DNA of 64,000 nt from an uncultured Stenotrophomonas sp. (lineage in GTDB: Bacteria; Pseudomonadota; Gammaproteobacteria; Xanthomonadales; Xanthomonadaceae): positions 124,001-188,000 of the forward strand of contig NZ_CAMFIA010000004.1 of the NCBI RefSeq assembly GCF_945952405.1, in the 5' to 3' direction. The stretch's first letter is position 1. Every line of letters begins with the position of its first letter. The notes below the pieces were generated by a model, which saw nothing but the letters and a program-made list of their open reading frames with translations, ran no database searches and was not told the origin of the DNA. Below, piece after piece: positions 10,018-18,502 of this stretch. A program made the position numbers and the translations under genes.

Positions 10018-10881
10018 TCAGCGGTCGTTCTTCAGGTACTGCAGGAACGGGTCGTTCTTGTCGAGCACGATCACGCCGTTGCCGTCGGTCATGGAGCCAC
10101 GGTAGGCCTCCAGGCTGCGGTAGAACGCATAGAACGACGGGTCGGCCGAGCCGGCCTTGCCGTAGATGCGGGCAGCGTCGGCATCGCCTTCACCGCGCAG
10201 GCGCTGCGCGTCACGCTCGGCTTCGGCGATCAGCACGGTGCTGTCACGGTCGGCCTGGGCGCGGATGGTCAGCGACTGTTCCTCGCCTTCCGCACGCAGC
10301 TTCGCCGCTTCCTGCTTGCGCTGGGCGCGCATGCGCTCGTACACGTCGTTGATGACCTGGCTGTCGGTCGGCAGGTCGACCTGCTTGATGCGCAGGTCGA
10401 TCATCTGCATGCCGAGGCCGGCCACGGCTTCGTTGATCCCCTTCAGCTGCTCGGCGATCAGCTCGCTGCGGTCGCCGGAAACCAGCTGCTGCAGGGTGCG
10501 CGAGTTGATCTGGTTGCGCAGCGAGTCGGTGATGATCGGCGCCAGGCGGGCATTGGCGATGCGCGGATCGCCGCCGGTGGCACGGAAGTAGTCACCCACA
10601 TTGGAGATGTAGCCGATGGCGAAGAAGTCGACGCTGACGTCCTTCTGCTCGGCGGTGAAGTAACGCGCCGGCGCGGTATCCAGCACCTGGAAGCGGCGGT
10701 CGAAGACCTTCACCGTTTCCACCACCGGCACCTTGAAGTGCAGGCCCGGCTTGATGTCCGAACGCACCACCTTGCCCAGGTTCAGGACCATGGCGGTCTG
10801 GTCCTCACGGACCACGTACACCGAGCCGAGCAGGCCCAGCACCACCGCCACGATCACGGCGATCCAGATAGGACTCTTCAT
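10018..10881 (-). CDS. hflC: HflC, membrane SPFH protein, FtsH modulator
   Basis: Forms with HflK the periplasmic-facing SPFH complex that encloses FtsH and limits its access to membrane substrates. 287 residues with an N-terminal TM anchor (IWIAVIVAVVLGLLGSVYVV), the SPFH/band-7 domain, then a coiled coil rich in Ala, Glu and Arg (AQRKQEAAKLRAEGEEQ). The ATG overlaps the hflK stop by 4 nt (ATGA), indicating translational coupling. Length and order are normal. Confidence 0.96.
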   Translation of the reverse strand: MKSPIWIAVIVAVVLGLLGSVYVVREDQTAMVLNLGKVVRSDIKPGLHFKVPVVETVKVFDRRFQVLDTAPARYFTAEQKDVSVDFFAIGYISNVGDYFRATGGDPRIANARLAPIITDSLRNQINSRTLQQLVSGDRSELIAEQLKGINEAVAGLGMQMIDLRIKQVDLPTDSQVINDVYERMRAQRKQEAAKLRAEGEEQSLTIRAQADRDSTVLIAEAERDAQRLRGEGDADAARIYGKAGSADPSFYAFYRSLEAYRGSMTDGNGVIVLDKNDPFLQYLKNDR

Positions 10882-12011
10882 CGGCTGCCCTCCTCACGGC
10901 CGCTCGGTCGCCCGCTCGGGCGGCCTACCGGCCGGCCCGGATCGCGGGACTGTTCCACCGCCGCGCCCGGCAGCGACGGCATCACCACCTCCGGGTTCGG
11001 CACTGCGGCCGGGGCCGAAGTGCTGGGACGGGTATCGCCGGTCATCGGCACGTAGATCAGCTGGCGGCCATCGCCACCGATCACCTTGCGGTTCTCGCTC
11101 AGCACCTGCTGCACGGTTTCCAGCCACAGGCGCTTGCGGGTCACTTCCGGGGCGTCCTTGTACTGGGCCTGCAACAGGCTGAAGCGCTGCGCATCACCCT
11201 CGGCCTTGGAGACCACGGCCTGCTTGTAGCCTTCGGCGGTGGTACGGGCACGCGAGGCCTGGCCACGGGCTTCCGGCACGACCTTGGCCGCGTAGGCCTG
11301 GGCTTCGTTGATCAGGCGTTCCTTGACCTGCTGGGCACCGTTGACCTCGTCGAAGGCCGGCTTCACTTCCTCCGGCGGACGGGCGTCCTGCAGGGTCAGA
11401 CCGGTCACGGTCAGGCCGGTCTTGAACGCGCGCAGCAGCGCCTGCAGGCGCTCCTCGGCGGCCACGGCCAGCGGGCCGCGGTTGTTCAGCACGGCATTGA
11501 GGTCGGCACGGCCGACTTCCTCGCGTACCGCGCTCTGTGCCGACTGCTCCAGCACCTGGTTGGCATCCACGGTGCCGAACAGGTACTGCTGCGGGTCATC
11601 GATGCGGTACTGGACGTTCAGCGAGACGTTGACGATGTTCTCGTCGCGGGTCAGCACCGGCACCTGGATCGAGAAGGTCTTGATCTCGGTGGCGTTGACC
11701 TTGGTGACCGATTCGATCGGCCACGGCAGCTTGAAGTTCGGGCCGGGCTGCAGGATCCGCGAGAACTGGCCGAAGCGCAGTACCACGCCACGCTGCTGCT
11801 CGCCGATCAGCTGGAAGCTGGAGAACAGCACCAGCAACACCACTGCGGCCACCACCCAACGCACGATGCCGCCGTCGAACAGGTCCTTCAGCGGCCCGGG
11901 CAATCCGCCCCAGCCACCACCATTGCCACCGCCGCGCGACCCGAACGGCCCGCGTCGCTTGTCCTCGGGGCCTTGTCCGCCCTTGTTGCCGCCGGGTGTA
12001 TTCCAGGCCAT
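10878..12011 (-). CDS. hflK: HflK, membrane SPFH protein, FtsH modulator
   Basis: Partner of HflC in the FtsH-associated SPFH complex. 377 residues: a Gly/Arg-rich cytoplasmic leader, a TM helix (about residues 51-71, VRWVVAAVVLLVLFSSFQLI), the band-7 domain (RGVVLRFGQFSRILQPGPNFK) and a C-terminal helical part. The C-terminus is odd: a short Pro/Gly/Arg repeat (GRPVGRPSGRPSGREEG) produced by a near-repeated DNA stretch around 10898-10945. The start is followed by the family MAWNTPGGNKGGQGP. A TATGAT about 70 nt upstream may be its -10 element. Confidence 0.95.
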   Translation of the reverse strand: MAWNTPGGNKGGQGPEDKRRGPFGSRGGGNGGGWGGLPGPLKDLFDGGIVRWVVAAVVLLVLFSSFQLIGEQQRGVVLRFGQFSRILQPGPNFKLPWPIESVTKVNATEIKTFSIQVPVLTRDENIVNVSLNVQYRIDDPQQYLFGTVDANQVLEQSAQSAVREEVGRADLNAVLNNRGPLAVAAEERLQALLRAFKTGLTVTGLTLQDARPPEEVKPAFDEVNGAQQVKERLINEAQAYAAKVVPEARGQASRARTTAEGYKQAVVSKAEGDAQRFSLLQAQYKDAPEVTRKRLWLETVQQVLSENRKVIGGDGRQLIYVPMTGDTRPSTSAPAAVPNPEVVMPSLPGAAVEQSRDPGRPVGRPSGRPSGREEGSR

Positions 12012-12164
12012 GCACGCTCCATCAAGATTTGGGCTGCGGCGCGGGCCCTTCCCGCGGCGCCAGCCGTGAAACCATCACCGATCATACAAGATGGGGCGGA
12101 TCGGCAGGATCGAAAGGGGGCCGACGGGGTAAGGTGGCGTTTTCCTCGAAGTCAGGCAACGCCG

Positions 12165-13160
12165 ATGGCCCCCACCACCCCGTTCACCGCCTTCCGCATC
12201 GAAAACGACGACGCCGGCTACCGTAGCGGCCTGGCCCAGCTGGGTGTCGATGACCTCAACCCCGGCCAGGTGCTGATCCGCGCCGGGTGGTCCTCGGTCA
12301 ACTACAAGGACGCCCTGGCCGGCACCGGCAAGGGCAGGATCCTGCGCCGCTTCCCGCTGGTGGGCGGCATCGACGTGGCCGGCACCGTGGTCGCCAGCAC
12401 CGATCCGGACTGGCGTGAAGGCGATGCGGTGCTGGCCACCGGCTGCGGCCTCAGCGAGACCCGCGATGGCGGCTACAGCCAGTACGTGCGGCTGGAGTCA
12501 CGCGCGGTGATCGCCCAGCCGCCCGGCTTGAGCCCGCGCGAGGCGATGGTGCTGGGAACGGCCGGCTTCACCGCGGCACTGGCCCTGTTGCGCATGCAGG
12601 ACAACCGCCAGGTTCCGGACCTCGGGCCGCTGGCGGTCACCGGCGCCAGTGGCGGTGTCGGCGCACTGGCGCTGTCGATCTTCAGCCGCGCCGGCTACAC
12701 CGTGCATGCGGTCAGTGGCAAACCGGACCAGGCCGATTTCATGCGCGCCATCGGCGCCGCCGAGGTGCTGCCGCGCGAGGCCCTGGCCGATACCGGCCCG
12801 CTGCAGTCGGCCCGTTTCGGCGGTGGCCTCGACAATGCCGGCGGCCGCATGCTCGCCAGCCTGCTGGCACAGACCGTGCCCTACGGCAGCGTGGTCAGTG
12901 CCGGGCTGGCGGCCAGCCCTTCGCTGGAGATGACGGTGATGCCGTTCATCCTGCGCGGGGTGTCGCTGCTGGGGGTGTCCTCGGCCAATGCCCCCCGCCG
13001 GCTGCGCGAGGTGGTGTGGTCGCGCCTGGGGGGCGAATGGAAGCCACAGCAGCTGGACCGCATCTGCACCGCCGAGGTCGGCCTCGATGAGCTGCCTGCC
13101 GTGTTCGAGCGGATGCTGGCCGGTCGTTCGCTGGGCCGCACCGTGGTGCGGATCGACTGA
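12165..13160 (+). CDS. MDR-family oxidoreductase, AcuI/YhdH type (acrylyl-CoA reductase-like)
   Basis: Zinc-independent NADPH-dependent reductase of the medium-chain dehydrogenase superfamily; 331 residues. The AcuI/YhdH features are visible: SSVNYKDALAGTGKGRI in the N-terminal domain, PLVGGIDVAGTV, the nucleotide-binding VTGASGGVGALALSI, and the C-terminal RILAGRSLGRTVV-like end (MLAGRSLGRTVVRID). Family members reduce acryloyl-CoA, so it may detoxify acrylate or serve propionate metabolism, fitting the propionate pathway elsewhere in the window (inference). The start at 12165 fits the family length. Confidence 0.9.
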   Translation: MAPTTPFTAFRIENDDAGYRSGLAQLGVDDLNPGQVLIRAGWSSVNYKDALAGTGKGRILRRFPLVGGIDVAGTVVASTDPDWREGDAVLATGCGLSETRDGGYSQYVRLESRAVIAQPPGLSPREAMVLGTAGFTAALALLRMQDNRQVPDLGPLAVTGASGGVGALALSIFSRAGYTVHAVSGKPDQADFMRAIGAAEVLPREALADTGPLQSARFGGGLDNAGGRMLASLLAQTVPYGSVVSAGLAASPSLEMTVMPFILRGVSLLGVSSANAPRRLREVVWSRLGGEWKPQQLDRICTAEVGLDELPAVFERMLAGRSLGRTVVRID

Positions 13161-13204
13161 ACGTCGCAGGCAGGCGACGGACGGCAGACGCGCCCCTCCC
13201 GTCG

Positions 13205-13236
13205 GTAATGTGCCCGCACTACACTGCGGGCATTAC
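13205..13236 (+). promoter_or_regulatory. Hairpin immediately before the response-regulator RBS
   Basis: GTAATG(TG)CCCGCA pairs with TGCGGGCATTAC, a 12-bp stem with a 2-nt bulge and loop CTACAC. It ends 2 nt before the GGGGAA ribosome-binding site of the response regulator at 13249. It could be an RNA structure that tunes translation or an operator; neither is proven. Confidence 0.45.
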
Positions 13237-13248
13237 ATGGGGAACAAC

Positions 13249-13620
13249 ATGGCACGCATTCTGATCGTCGACGACTCACCGTCGCAGCTGTTGGGGATAC
13301 AGCGCATCGTCGAGAAGCTCGGGCACCAGATCCTGACCGCGACCGATGGCGCGGCCGGCGTCGAAACCGCCAAGGCCGAACTGCCCGACCTGGTCCTGAT
13401 GGACGTGGTGATGCCCAACCTCAATGGTTTCCAGGCCACCCGCACGCTTGCCCGCGATGAAGCGACCCGGCATATCCCGGTGATCCTGGTGACCACCAAG
13501 GACCAGGACACCGACCGCATGTGGGGCATGCGCCAGGGCGCCAAGGCCTACATCACCAAGCCGTTCTCGGAAGACGAACTGTCCGAAGTGCTGGAGCGGG
13601 TGTTCGCCGGCCAGGGCTGA
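13249..13620 (+). CDS. Single-domain response regulator (PilH/CheY-like)
   Basis: A 123-residue receiver domain without output domain. It has the acidic pair in LIVDDSPSQ, the phospho-acceptor Asp in LVLMDVVMPNLNGF, the Thr in VTTKDQDTD and the Lys in YITKPFSEDEL. It most resembles PilH-type regulators of twitching motility or CheY-like diffusible regulators; no kinase is adjacent. The start at 13249 is chosen over an ATG four codons earlier because GGGGAA lies 4-5 nt upstream. A palindrome pair follows the stop. Confidence 0.9.
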   Translation: MARILIVDDSPSQLLGIQRIVEKLGHQILTATDGAAGVETAKAELPDLVLMDVVMPNLNGFQATRTLARDEATRHIPVILVTTKDQDTDRMWGMRQGAKAYITKPFSEDELSEVLERVFAGQG

Positions 13621-13630
13621 GGCGCGCGCG

Positions 13631-13706
13631 GTAGTGCCGGCCGCTGGCCGGCAACCACGCATCACCGTCCCGGGTAATGAAATTGCCGGCCAGCGGCCGG
13701 CACTAC
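13631..13706. repeat. SMAG/REP inverted pair (GTAGTGCCGG class)
   Basis: Two 23-nt palindromic units, each beginning GTAG on its own strand, at 13631-13653 (+) and 13684-13706 (-). They are exact reverse complements of each other, separated by 30 nt. The head GTAG and the GCCGGCC-TGGCCGGC hairpin match the S. maltophilia SMAG class. It sits between the convergent response regulator and cbpA genes. Confidence 0.88.
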
Positions 13707-13714
13707 CGGAAGGC

Positions 13715-13734
13715 GTGCGGACCAAGGTCCGCAC
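13715..13734. repeat. Perfect 9-bp palindrome GTGCGGACC-AA-GGTCCGCAC
   Basis: Second palindrome type 8 nt after the GTAG pair and 15 nt before the cbpA stop. It may act as a terminator-like structure for cbpA but has no U-tract. Confidence 0.6.
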
Positions 13735-13749
13735 CCACCAGCATCGGCC

Positions 13750-14637
13750 TCAGATGGATTCGCCAAAGGCCTTGGCCAGATTGCGATAGGCCTTCTTCTG
13801 CGCCTCGTCGGTCGCAGCGGGCGCCACGATTTCCAGCTCCACGATCTGGTCGCCGTCCGGGTTGCCCGGCAGGCCGCGGCCACGCAGGCGCAGCTTGCGG
13901 CCGGCGTCGGAATCGGCCGGGATCTTCAGTTCCACCGTGCCGCCCAGCGTCGGGACGCTCAGGCTGGTGCCCAGCGCGGCCTGCCACGGCGTGACCGGCA
14001 GCGTGTAGAGGATGTTGCGGCCATCGACCTCGAACTGCGGGTGCGCGGCATATTCCACTTCCAGCAGCAGGTTGCCGCCGTGGTTGCCCTGCCCGGCCAG
14101 GCGGATCACCTGGCCCGGGCGGATGCCCTTGGGCACGCGCACGTCCAGCTGCTTGCCATTGACGGTAATGCGCAGGCTGTCGCCACCGTAGGCCGCTTCC
14201 AGCGGCACCGACAGCTTGGCGCGGGTGTCGCGGTTGGGGGCGTGGCCCTGGCTGCTGAAGCCCGGCCCCGGACCGGCACCGCCACGCTGGCGTGCGAACA
14301 GGCTTTCGAAGAAGTCGCTGAAACCGCCGTTGGGGCCGCCGCCGCCGAACACTTCCTCGAAATTGAAGCCACCGGCACCACCGTAGTTCGGCGGCACGTT
14401 GAACTCCTCGCCCGGGCGGTAGCCCTGCGCCCGCAGCTGGTCGTAGGCCGCGCGCTTCTCCGGATCACGCAGCGCTTCATAGGCCTCGTTGACCGCCTTG
14501 AACTTGTCTTCGGCCCCGGCCTCCTTGCTGACGTCCGGGTGGTACTTGCGTGCCAGCCGGCGGTAGGCGGTCTTGATCTCCGCCTCGCCCGCGCTCGGTT
14601 CCACCCCCAGGGTGGCGTAGTAATCCTTGAATTCCAT
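13750..14637 (-). CDS. cbpA: DnaJ-type cochaperone CbpA
   Basis: J-domain cochaperone for DnaK and, in E. coli, a curved-DNA-binding nucleoid protein. 295 residues: J domain at 1-70 with HPD at 33-35, a Gly/Phe-rich linker (GGAGGFNFEEVFGGGG), and two C-terminal beta-sandwich substrate domains. There is no cysteine-rich zinc domain, which separates it from DnaJ. The partner modulator CbpM is not visible next to it. Start MEFKDYYATLGV is the family N-terminus. Confidence 0.93.
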   Translation of the reverse strand: MEFKDYYATLGVEPSAGEAEIKTAYRRLARKYHPDVSKEAGAEDKFKAVNEAYEALRDPEKRAAYDQLRAQGYRPGEEFNVPPNYGGAGGFNFEEVFGGGGPNGGFSDFFESLFARQRGGAGPGPGFSSQGHAPNRDTRAKLSVPLEAAYGGDSLRITVNGKQLDVRVPKGIRPGQVIRLAGQGNHGGNLLLEVEYAAHPQFEVDGRNILYTLPVTPWQAALGTSLSVPTLGGTVELKIPADSDAGRKLRLRGRGLPGNPDGDQIVELEIVAPAATDEAQKKAYRNLAKAFGESI

Positions 14638-14898
14638 CCAGCTACCTCGATTCGCTTCGGCCGCGCCGGTGGCGCCGCCCCGGGTTCATTCTACGCGCCG
14701 GCGATGCTACGCCGCGCCTCGTGCGGCCCCGGTGAGGCCGACTGATCCTGCGCAATGCGGTTGCCATCCCCATGCCCCAGCCTGTGGCTGGAAGCCCGCG
14801 CCGCAAAGCCTGAAGATGGGGCCTGCACGCCGGTTTTCCAATGTCTTGACACCCCTGTCCCATCCGGCCCTCTAGCCTGCCCCTGCAAGGAGTTCCCC

Positions 14899-15381
14899 AT
14901 GACCATCCATGTCGGTGACCGCATTCCGGAAGTGACCCTCAAGCGCATTCGCGAGGGCATCGAAACGCTCGATACGCATTCGCTGTTCGATGCGCGCAAG
15001 GTGGTGCTGTTCGCCGTGCCCGGTGCGTTCACCCCGACCTGCTCGGCCCGGCACCTGCCCGGTTACGTCGAGAAGTTCGAGGCATTCCGCCAGCGCGGCA
15101 TCGACGTCTACTGCATGGCGGTCAACGATCCCTTCGTGATGAAGGCCTGGGCCGCCACGCAGGACGTGCCCGATGGCCTGCTGATGCTGTCCGACGGCAA
15201 TGCCGAACTGACCCGCGCGCTCGGCCTGGAGCTCGACGCAAGCGCATCGGGCATGGGCATCCGCTCGCGCCGCTTCGCCCTGTACGTGGTCGATGGCGTG
15301 GTGCGTGCGGCCTGGATCGAACAGCCCGGCCAGTTCGAGGTGTCTTCCGCCGAGTACGTGCTGGAGCACCTGCCCACCTGA
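14899..15381 (+). CDS. Peroxiredoxin, Prx5/redoxin type
   Basis: Thiol peroxidase of 160 residues that reduces H2O2 and alkyl hydroperoxides. The peroxidatic Cys48 is in the signature PGAFTPTCSARHLPGY; residues VNDPFVMKAWA and SDGNAELTRALGL are typical of the Prx5 group. No glutaredoxin domain is fused. AAGGAG lies 6 nt before the ATG. The bacterioferritin gene follows after 29 nt, a logical pairing of peroxide removal with iron storage. Confidence 0.94.
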   Translation: MTIHVGDRIPEVTLKRIREGIETLDTHSLFDARKVVLFAVPGAFTPTCSARHLPGYVEKFEAFRQRGIDVYCMAVNDPFVMKAWAATQDVPDGLLMLSDGNAELTRALGLELDASASGMGIRSRRFALYVVDGVVRAAWIEQPGQFEVSSAEYVLEHLPT

Positions 15382-15410
15382 TTCCCCACCGCAGAAGGAA
15401 ACGGCCAGCC

Positions 15411-15986
15411 ATGTCCAGCAAGCCAGCCAAAGCATCCAAGCCCGCCGCGAAGATTCCCGGCATCAGCGACCGCAAGACCCTGCGCGAGCGTGCCCGGCGC
15501 AACCTCGAGGACGGGGCGATCACCGACAGCTACAGCGCCGACCGCAAGGTGGTGATCAAGCTGCTCAACGACGCCCTGGCCACCGAGTACGTGTGCGTGC
15601 TGCGCTACTACCGGCACTATTTCATGGCCAAGGGCATGCTGGCCGACGCGGTCAAGGCCGAGTTCCTGGAACACGCGCAACAGGAACAGGCGCATGCCGG
15701 CAAGCTGGCCGAGCGCATCGTGCAGCTGGGAGGCGAACCGGACTTCAATCCGGATACGCTGACTGCGCGCTCGCATGCCGAATACAAGGAAGGCAGCGAC
15801 CTGCGCGACATGGTCCGCGAAAACCTGGTGGCCGAACGCATCGCGATCGACAGCTACCGCGAGATGATCAACGTCATCGGCGACCGCGACACCACCACCA
15901 AGCGCATCCTTGAAGAGATCCTGGCCCAGGAAGAAGAGCACGCCGACGAATTCGCCGACCTGCTGGATGGCTGGATCGGGGAATAG
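15411..15986 (+). CDS. Bacterioferritin / ferritin-like iron-storage protein
   Basis: Ferritin-like protein of 191 residues that oxidises and stores Fe(II). The di-iron ligands are present in two helices pairs: NDALATEYVCVLRYYRHY with EFLEHAQQEQAHAGKLAERI, and ENLVAERIAIDSYREMI with ILAQEEEHADEFADLL. A 40-residue Lys/Ala-rich leader (SKPAKASKPAAK) precedes the fold, longer than in E. coli Bfr and reminiscent of the DNA-binding tails of Dps-type proteins. AAGGAA is the RBS. It may bind DNA through its tail (inference). Confidence 0.9.
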   Translation: MSSKPAKASKPAAKIPGISDRKTLRERARRNLEDGAITDSYSADRKVVIKLLNDALATEYVCVLRYYRHYFMAKGMLADAVKAEFLEHAQQEQAHAGKLAERIVQLGGEPDFNPDTLTARSHAEYKEGSDLRDMVRENLVAERIAIDSYREMINVIGDRDTTTKRILEEILAQEEEHADEFADLLDGWIGE

Positions 15987-16002
15987 CGGCCCAACGCTCC
16001 CT

Positions 16003-16058
16003 GTAGAGTCGAGCCATGCTCGACTGGTTCTCTCGAGTCGAGCATGGCTCGACTCTAC
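16003..16058. repeat. SMAG/REP inverted pair (GTAGAGTCGAG class)
   Basis: Exact inverted pair of 23-nt units at 16003-16025 (+) and 16036-16058 (-), separated by 10 nt. Each unit folds as GAGTCGAGC-CAT-GCTCGACT. It lies between the convergent bacterioferritin and PBP1C genes and probably ends transcription from both sides or stabilises the mRNAs. Confidence 0.88.
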
Positions 16059-16071
16059 AGGGGCCCGGCAC

Positions 16072-18453
16072 CTACCTGAGGACGTTGAACCTTACCTGCG
16101 TCCACGCGCCATCGGCAGCCAGCGCAGTGAGCGTATGCGCGCCCGGCTCGGCGAACTCACGCTGCATCAGCTGGGCACCGCGGGTCTGCGCGATCCAGCG
16201 GCCATCCAGCAGCCAGTCCACCGCCTGCTCGCTGCCCAGCGCGCGCAGCTGCAGGCGCACGCCGTGCTCGGCATTCGGCGCACGCGCCAGCGTGGCGCCA
16301 TCATTCAGGCCATCCACATGCAGGGCCACGCTGGCTTCACGGCCATCGTCGCGGCAGTCCGGCGCCAACGGAGGCAACCGCGACGCCTCACGCGTGGCCT
16401 GCGACAACCATGGCGACAGCAGTGCCGGCCAGCGTGCGACCTCACGTGCTACTTCTTCATGCGGAGCCCGGCAATCGGCGGACACGCGCAGGCCACTGCG
16501 CGCGTCGGCCAGGTAGCGCTGGCGGCCAGGCTGCCATCGCCGCGCCTCGCGCTCGGGGAACGTGGGGGGCGCGGCACCTTCCAGCAGGTACGCCTGCATC
16601 CGGCGCTGGCACAACGCCGCCGGCAGGCCCTCGGCCCGTTCGCCGGTCGGCCAGCAGATGTCCTCCTGGCTGACGCTGCCCGGCATCGGTGCGGCCGCCG
16701 AATCGCCGCGCTGGCGCGGCAGGCTGTCCACCACCTCGAACATCAGCGGCAGTGCGGTGACCGCACCATACTGCCCCGGCAACGGCGTGCCGTCCGGCCG
16801 CCCGACCCACACGCCCACGGTGTAATGGCGGGTACTGCCAATCGCCCAGGCATCACGGTAGCCGTAGCTGGTGCCGGTCTTCCAGGCCACGCGCGGGCGG
16901 CCACCGACGTCGAAGGTGCCGACGCTGTAGCCCGGGCGCGGATTCGATTCCAGCATCTCGCGCACGATCCAGCTGGCCCCGGGCGAGGCCAGCCGCCGTT
17001 CGATCAAGGGCTCGTCATCGGTGTAGCGGACGCGGCCGGCGATGCCATTGCGGTTGAACGCGGCGAAGGCACCGACCAGGTCCTCCAGCCGCGCACCGGT
17101 ACCGCCAAGGATCAGCGACAGGTTGGGCGTGCTGCCCGGCGGGAAGCGCAGCTGGATGCCGGAGTGCGACAGACGCGCGGCGAAGCGCGCGGCGCCGACC
17201 CGCTGCAGCAGGTCCACCGAGGGCACGTTGAGCGACAGGCGCAGCGCAGTGGACGCACCGACCGGCCCATTGAAGGACATGTCGAAATTGCCGGGCCGAT
17301 AACTGCCGAAGCTCTGCGGCGCATCCACCAGCAGGCTTTCCGAATGGATCAGGCCATCATCCAGCGCCATTGCATAGAGGAACGGCTTGAGCGTGGAGCC
17401 GGGCGAGCGCCATGCCTGCACCATGTCCACATGACCCAGGCGCTGGCGGTCGCCGAAGGACAAGGTGCCGACATAGGCACGCGCCTGCAGGGTCTGGTTG
17501 TCGACCACAAGCAGCGCCGCCGAGGTACGCTCGGGCAGCGTCGAGAAATAGCTGGCCACGCGTTCTTCCAGCGTGCGCTGCAGGCCGATGTCGATGCTGC
17601 TCTGGATGCGCGCCTGGCCCGGATGCGTCGAATGCAGGCGCTGCGCCAGCAGCGCAGCATGCAGCGGTGGCCGCAGCGAGCGCGCCACCACGTTCTCGAT
17701 GCGCGCATCCTGCACTTCTTCCGGGGTCCACGCCCCCAGTTCGGCCATGCGTGACAGCACCTTGTCGCGTGCCTTCTGCGCCGCCTGCGGGTGGCGGTCC
17801 GGGCGCAGCCGGCTCGGCGCCTGCGGCAGCACCGCCAGCAGCGCGGCTTCGGCATGCGACAACTGCGCGGCCGGCTTGCCGAGATAGGCCCAGCTGGCGG
17901 CCTCCACGCCCTCGATGGTGCCACCGTAGGGCGCGCGCTCCAGGTACAGCGCCAGGATCTGTTGCTTGCTCAGGTGCACTTCCAGCTGCACCGCGCGCAG
18001 CATCTGCTTGAGCTTGCCCCACGGCGTGCGCGAGTGCGGGTCGAGGATGCGTGCCACCTGCATGGTCAGGGTCGAGCCACCGGACACGATGCGCCCTCCC
18101 CGCAGCAGCTGGCCGCCGGCACGCAGGATCGCCAGCGGGTTGATGCCGGGATGGGTCCAGAACCAGCGATCCTCGTAGGTCAGCAGCGCCTGCAGGTACA
18201 ACGGCGAGACGCTGTCGACCGAGGCGGGATAGCGCCACACGCCCTCGGCATCGGCGAACGCACGCAGTGGCGTGCCATCGGCAGCCACCACCAGGGTACT
18301 GGTGTCGCGCTGCTTCGGCAGCGGCGGCGGGAACGCCAGATCCAGCACCAGCAGCAGGGCCAGCAGGCCCGCCGTGCCCCAGCGCAGCCACGGCCACAGC
18401 GGTTGCAGCCAGCGGCGCAGGGCCGCCAGCCGGGGCGGCATCGCGCGCTTCAT
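16072..18453 (-). CDS. pbpC: Penicillin-binding protein 1C
   Basis: Bifunctional class A peptidoglycan synthase of 793 residues. It has an N-terminal TM anchor (about 23-43), a GT51 glycosyltransferase domain (TYEDRWFWTHPGINP, SGGSTLTMQVAR), a transpeptidase domain with SxxK at Ser353 (SPGSTLKP), SLN and WKTGTSYG, and a C-terminal BiPBP_C domain. PBP1C is known to pair with bacterial alpha-2-macroglobulin, whose gene lies 49 nt upstream on the same strand, suggesting wall repair after envelope breach. The start at 18453 (MKRAMPPRLA) gives the anchor directly. Confidence 0.96.
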   Translation of the reverse strand: MKRAMPPRLAALRRWLQPLWPWLRWGTAGLLALLLVLDLAFPPPLPKQRDTSTLVVAADGTPLRAFADAEGVWRYPASVDSVSPLYLQALLTYEDRWFWTHPGINPLAILRAGGQLLRGGRIVSGGSTLTMQVARILDPHSRTPWGKLKQMLRAVQLEVHLSKQQILALYLERAPYGGTIEGVEAASWAYLGKPAAQLSHAEAALLAVLPQAPSRLRPDRHPQAAQKARDKVLSRMAELGAWTPEEVQDARIENVVARSLRPPLHAALLAQRLHSTHPGQARIQSSIDIGLQRTLEERVASYFSTLPERTSAALLVVDNQTLQARAYVGTLSFGDRQRLGHVDMVQAWRSPGSTLKPFLYAMALDDGLIHSESLLVDAPQSFGSYRPGNFDMSFNGPVGASTALRLSLNVPSVDLLQRVGAARFAARLSHSGIQLRFPPGSTPNLSLILGGTGARLEDLVGAFAAFNRNGIAGRVRYTDDEPLIERRLASPGASWIVREMLESNPRPGYSVGTFDVGGRPRVAWKTGTSYGYRDAWAIGSTRHYTVGVWVGRPDGTPLPGQYGAVTALPLMFEVVDSLPRQRGDSAAAPMPGSVSQEDICWPTGERAEGLPAALCQRRMQAYLLEGAAPPTFPEREARRWQPGRQRYLADARSGLRVSADCRAPHEEVAREVARWPALLSPWLSQATREASRLPPLAPDCRDDGREASVALHVDGLNDGATLARAPNAEHGVRLQLRALGSEQAVDWLLDGRWIAQTRGAQLMQREFAEPGAHTLTALAADGAWTQVRFNVLR

Positions 18454-18502
18454 TGCCGGGTGCCGGTGGGACGGGCCGCGCCGTCGCGGCCCGTCCGCGC
18501 GG

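Noticed and set aside
13237..13248. ATG four codons earlier as the response-regulator start
   Set aside because: The GGGGAA that precedes the second ATG lies inside this leader; no RBS is seen for the first.
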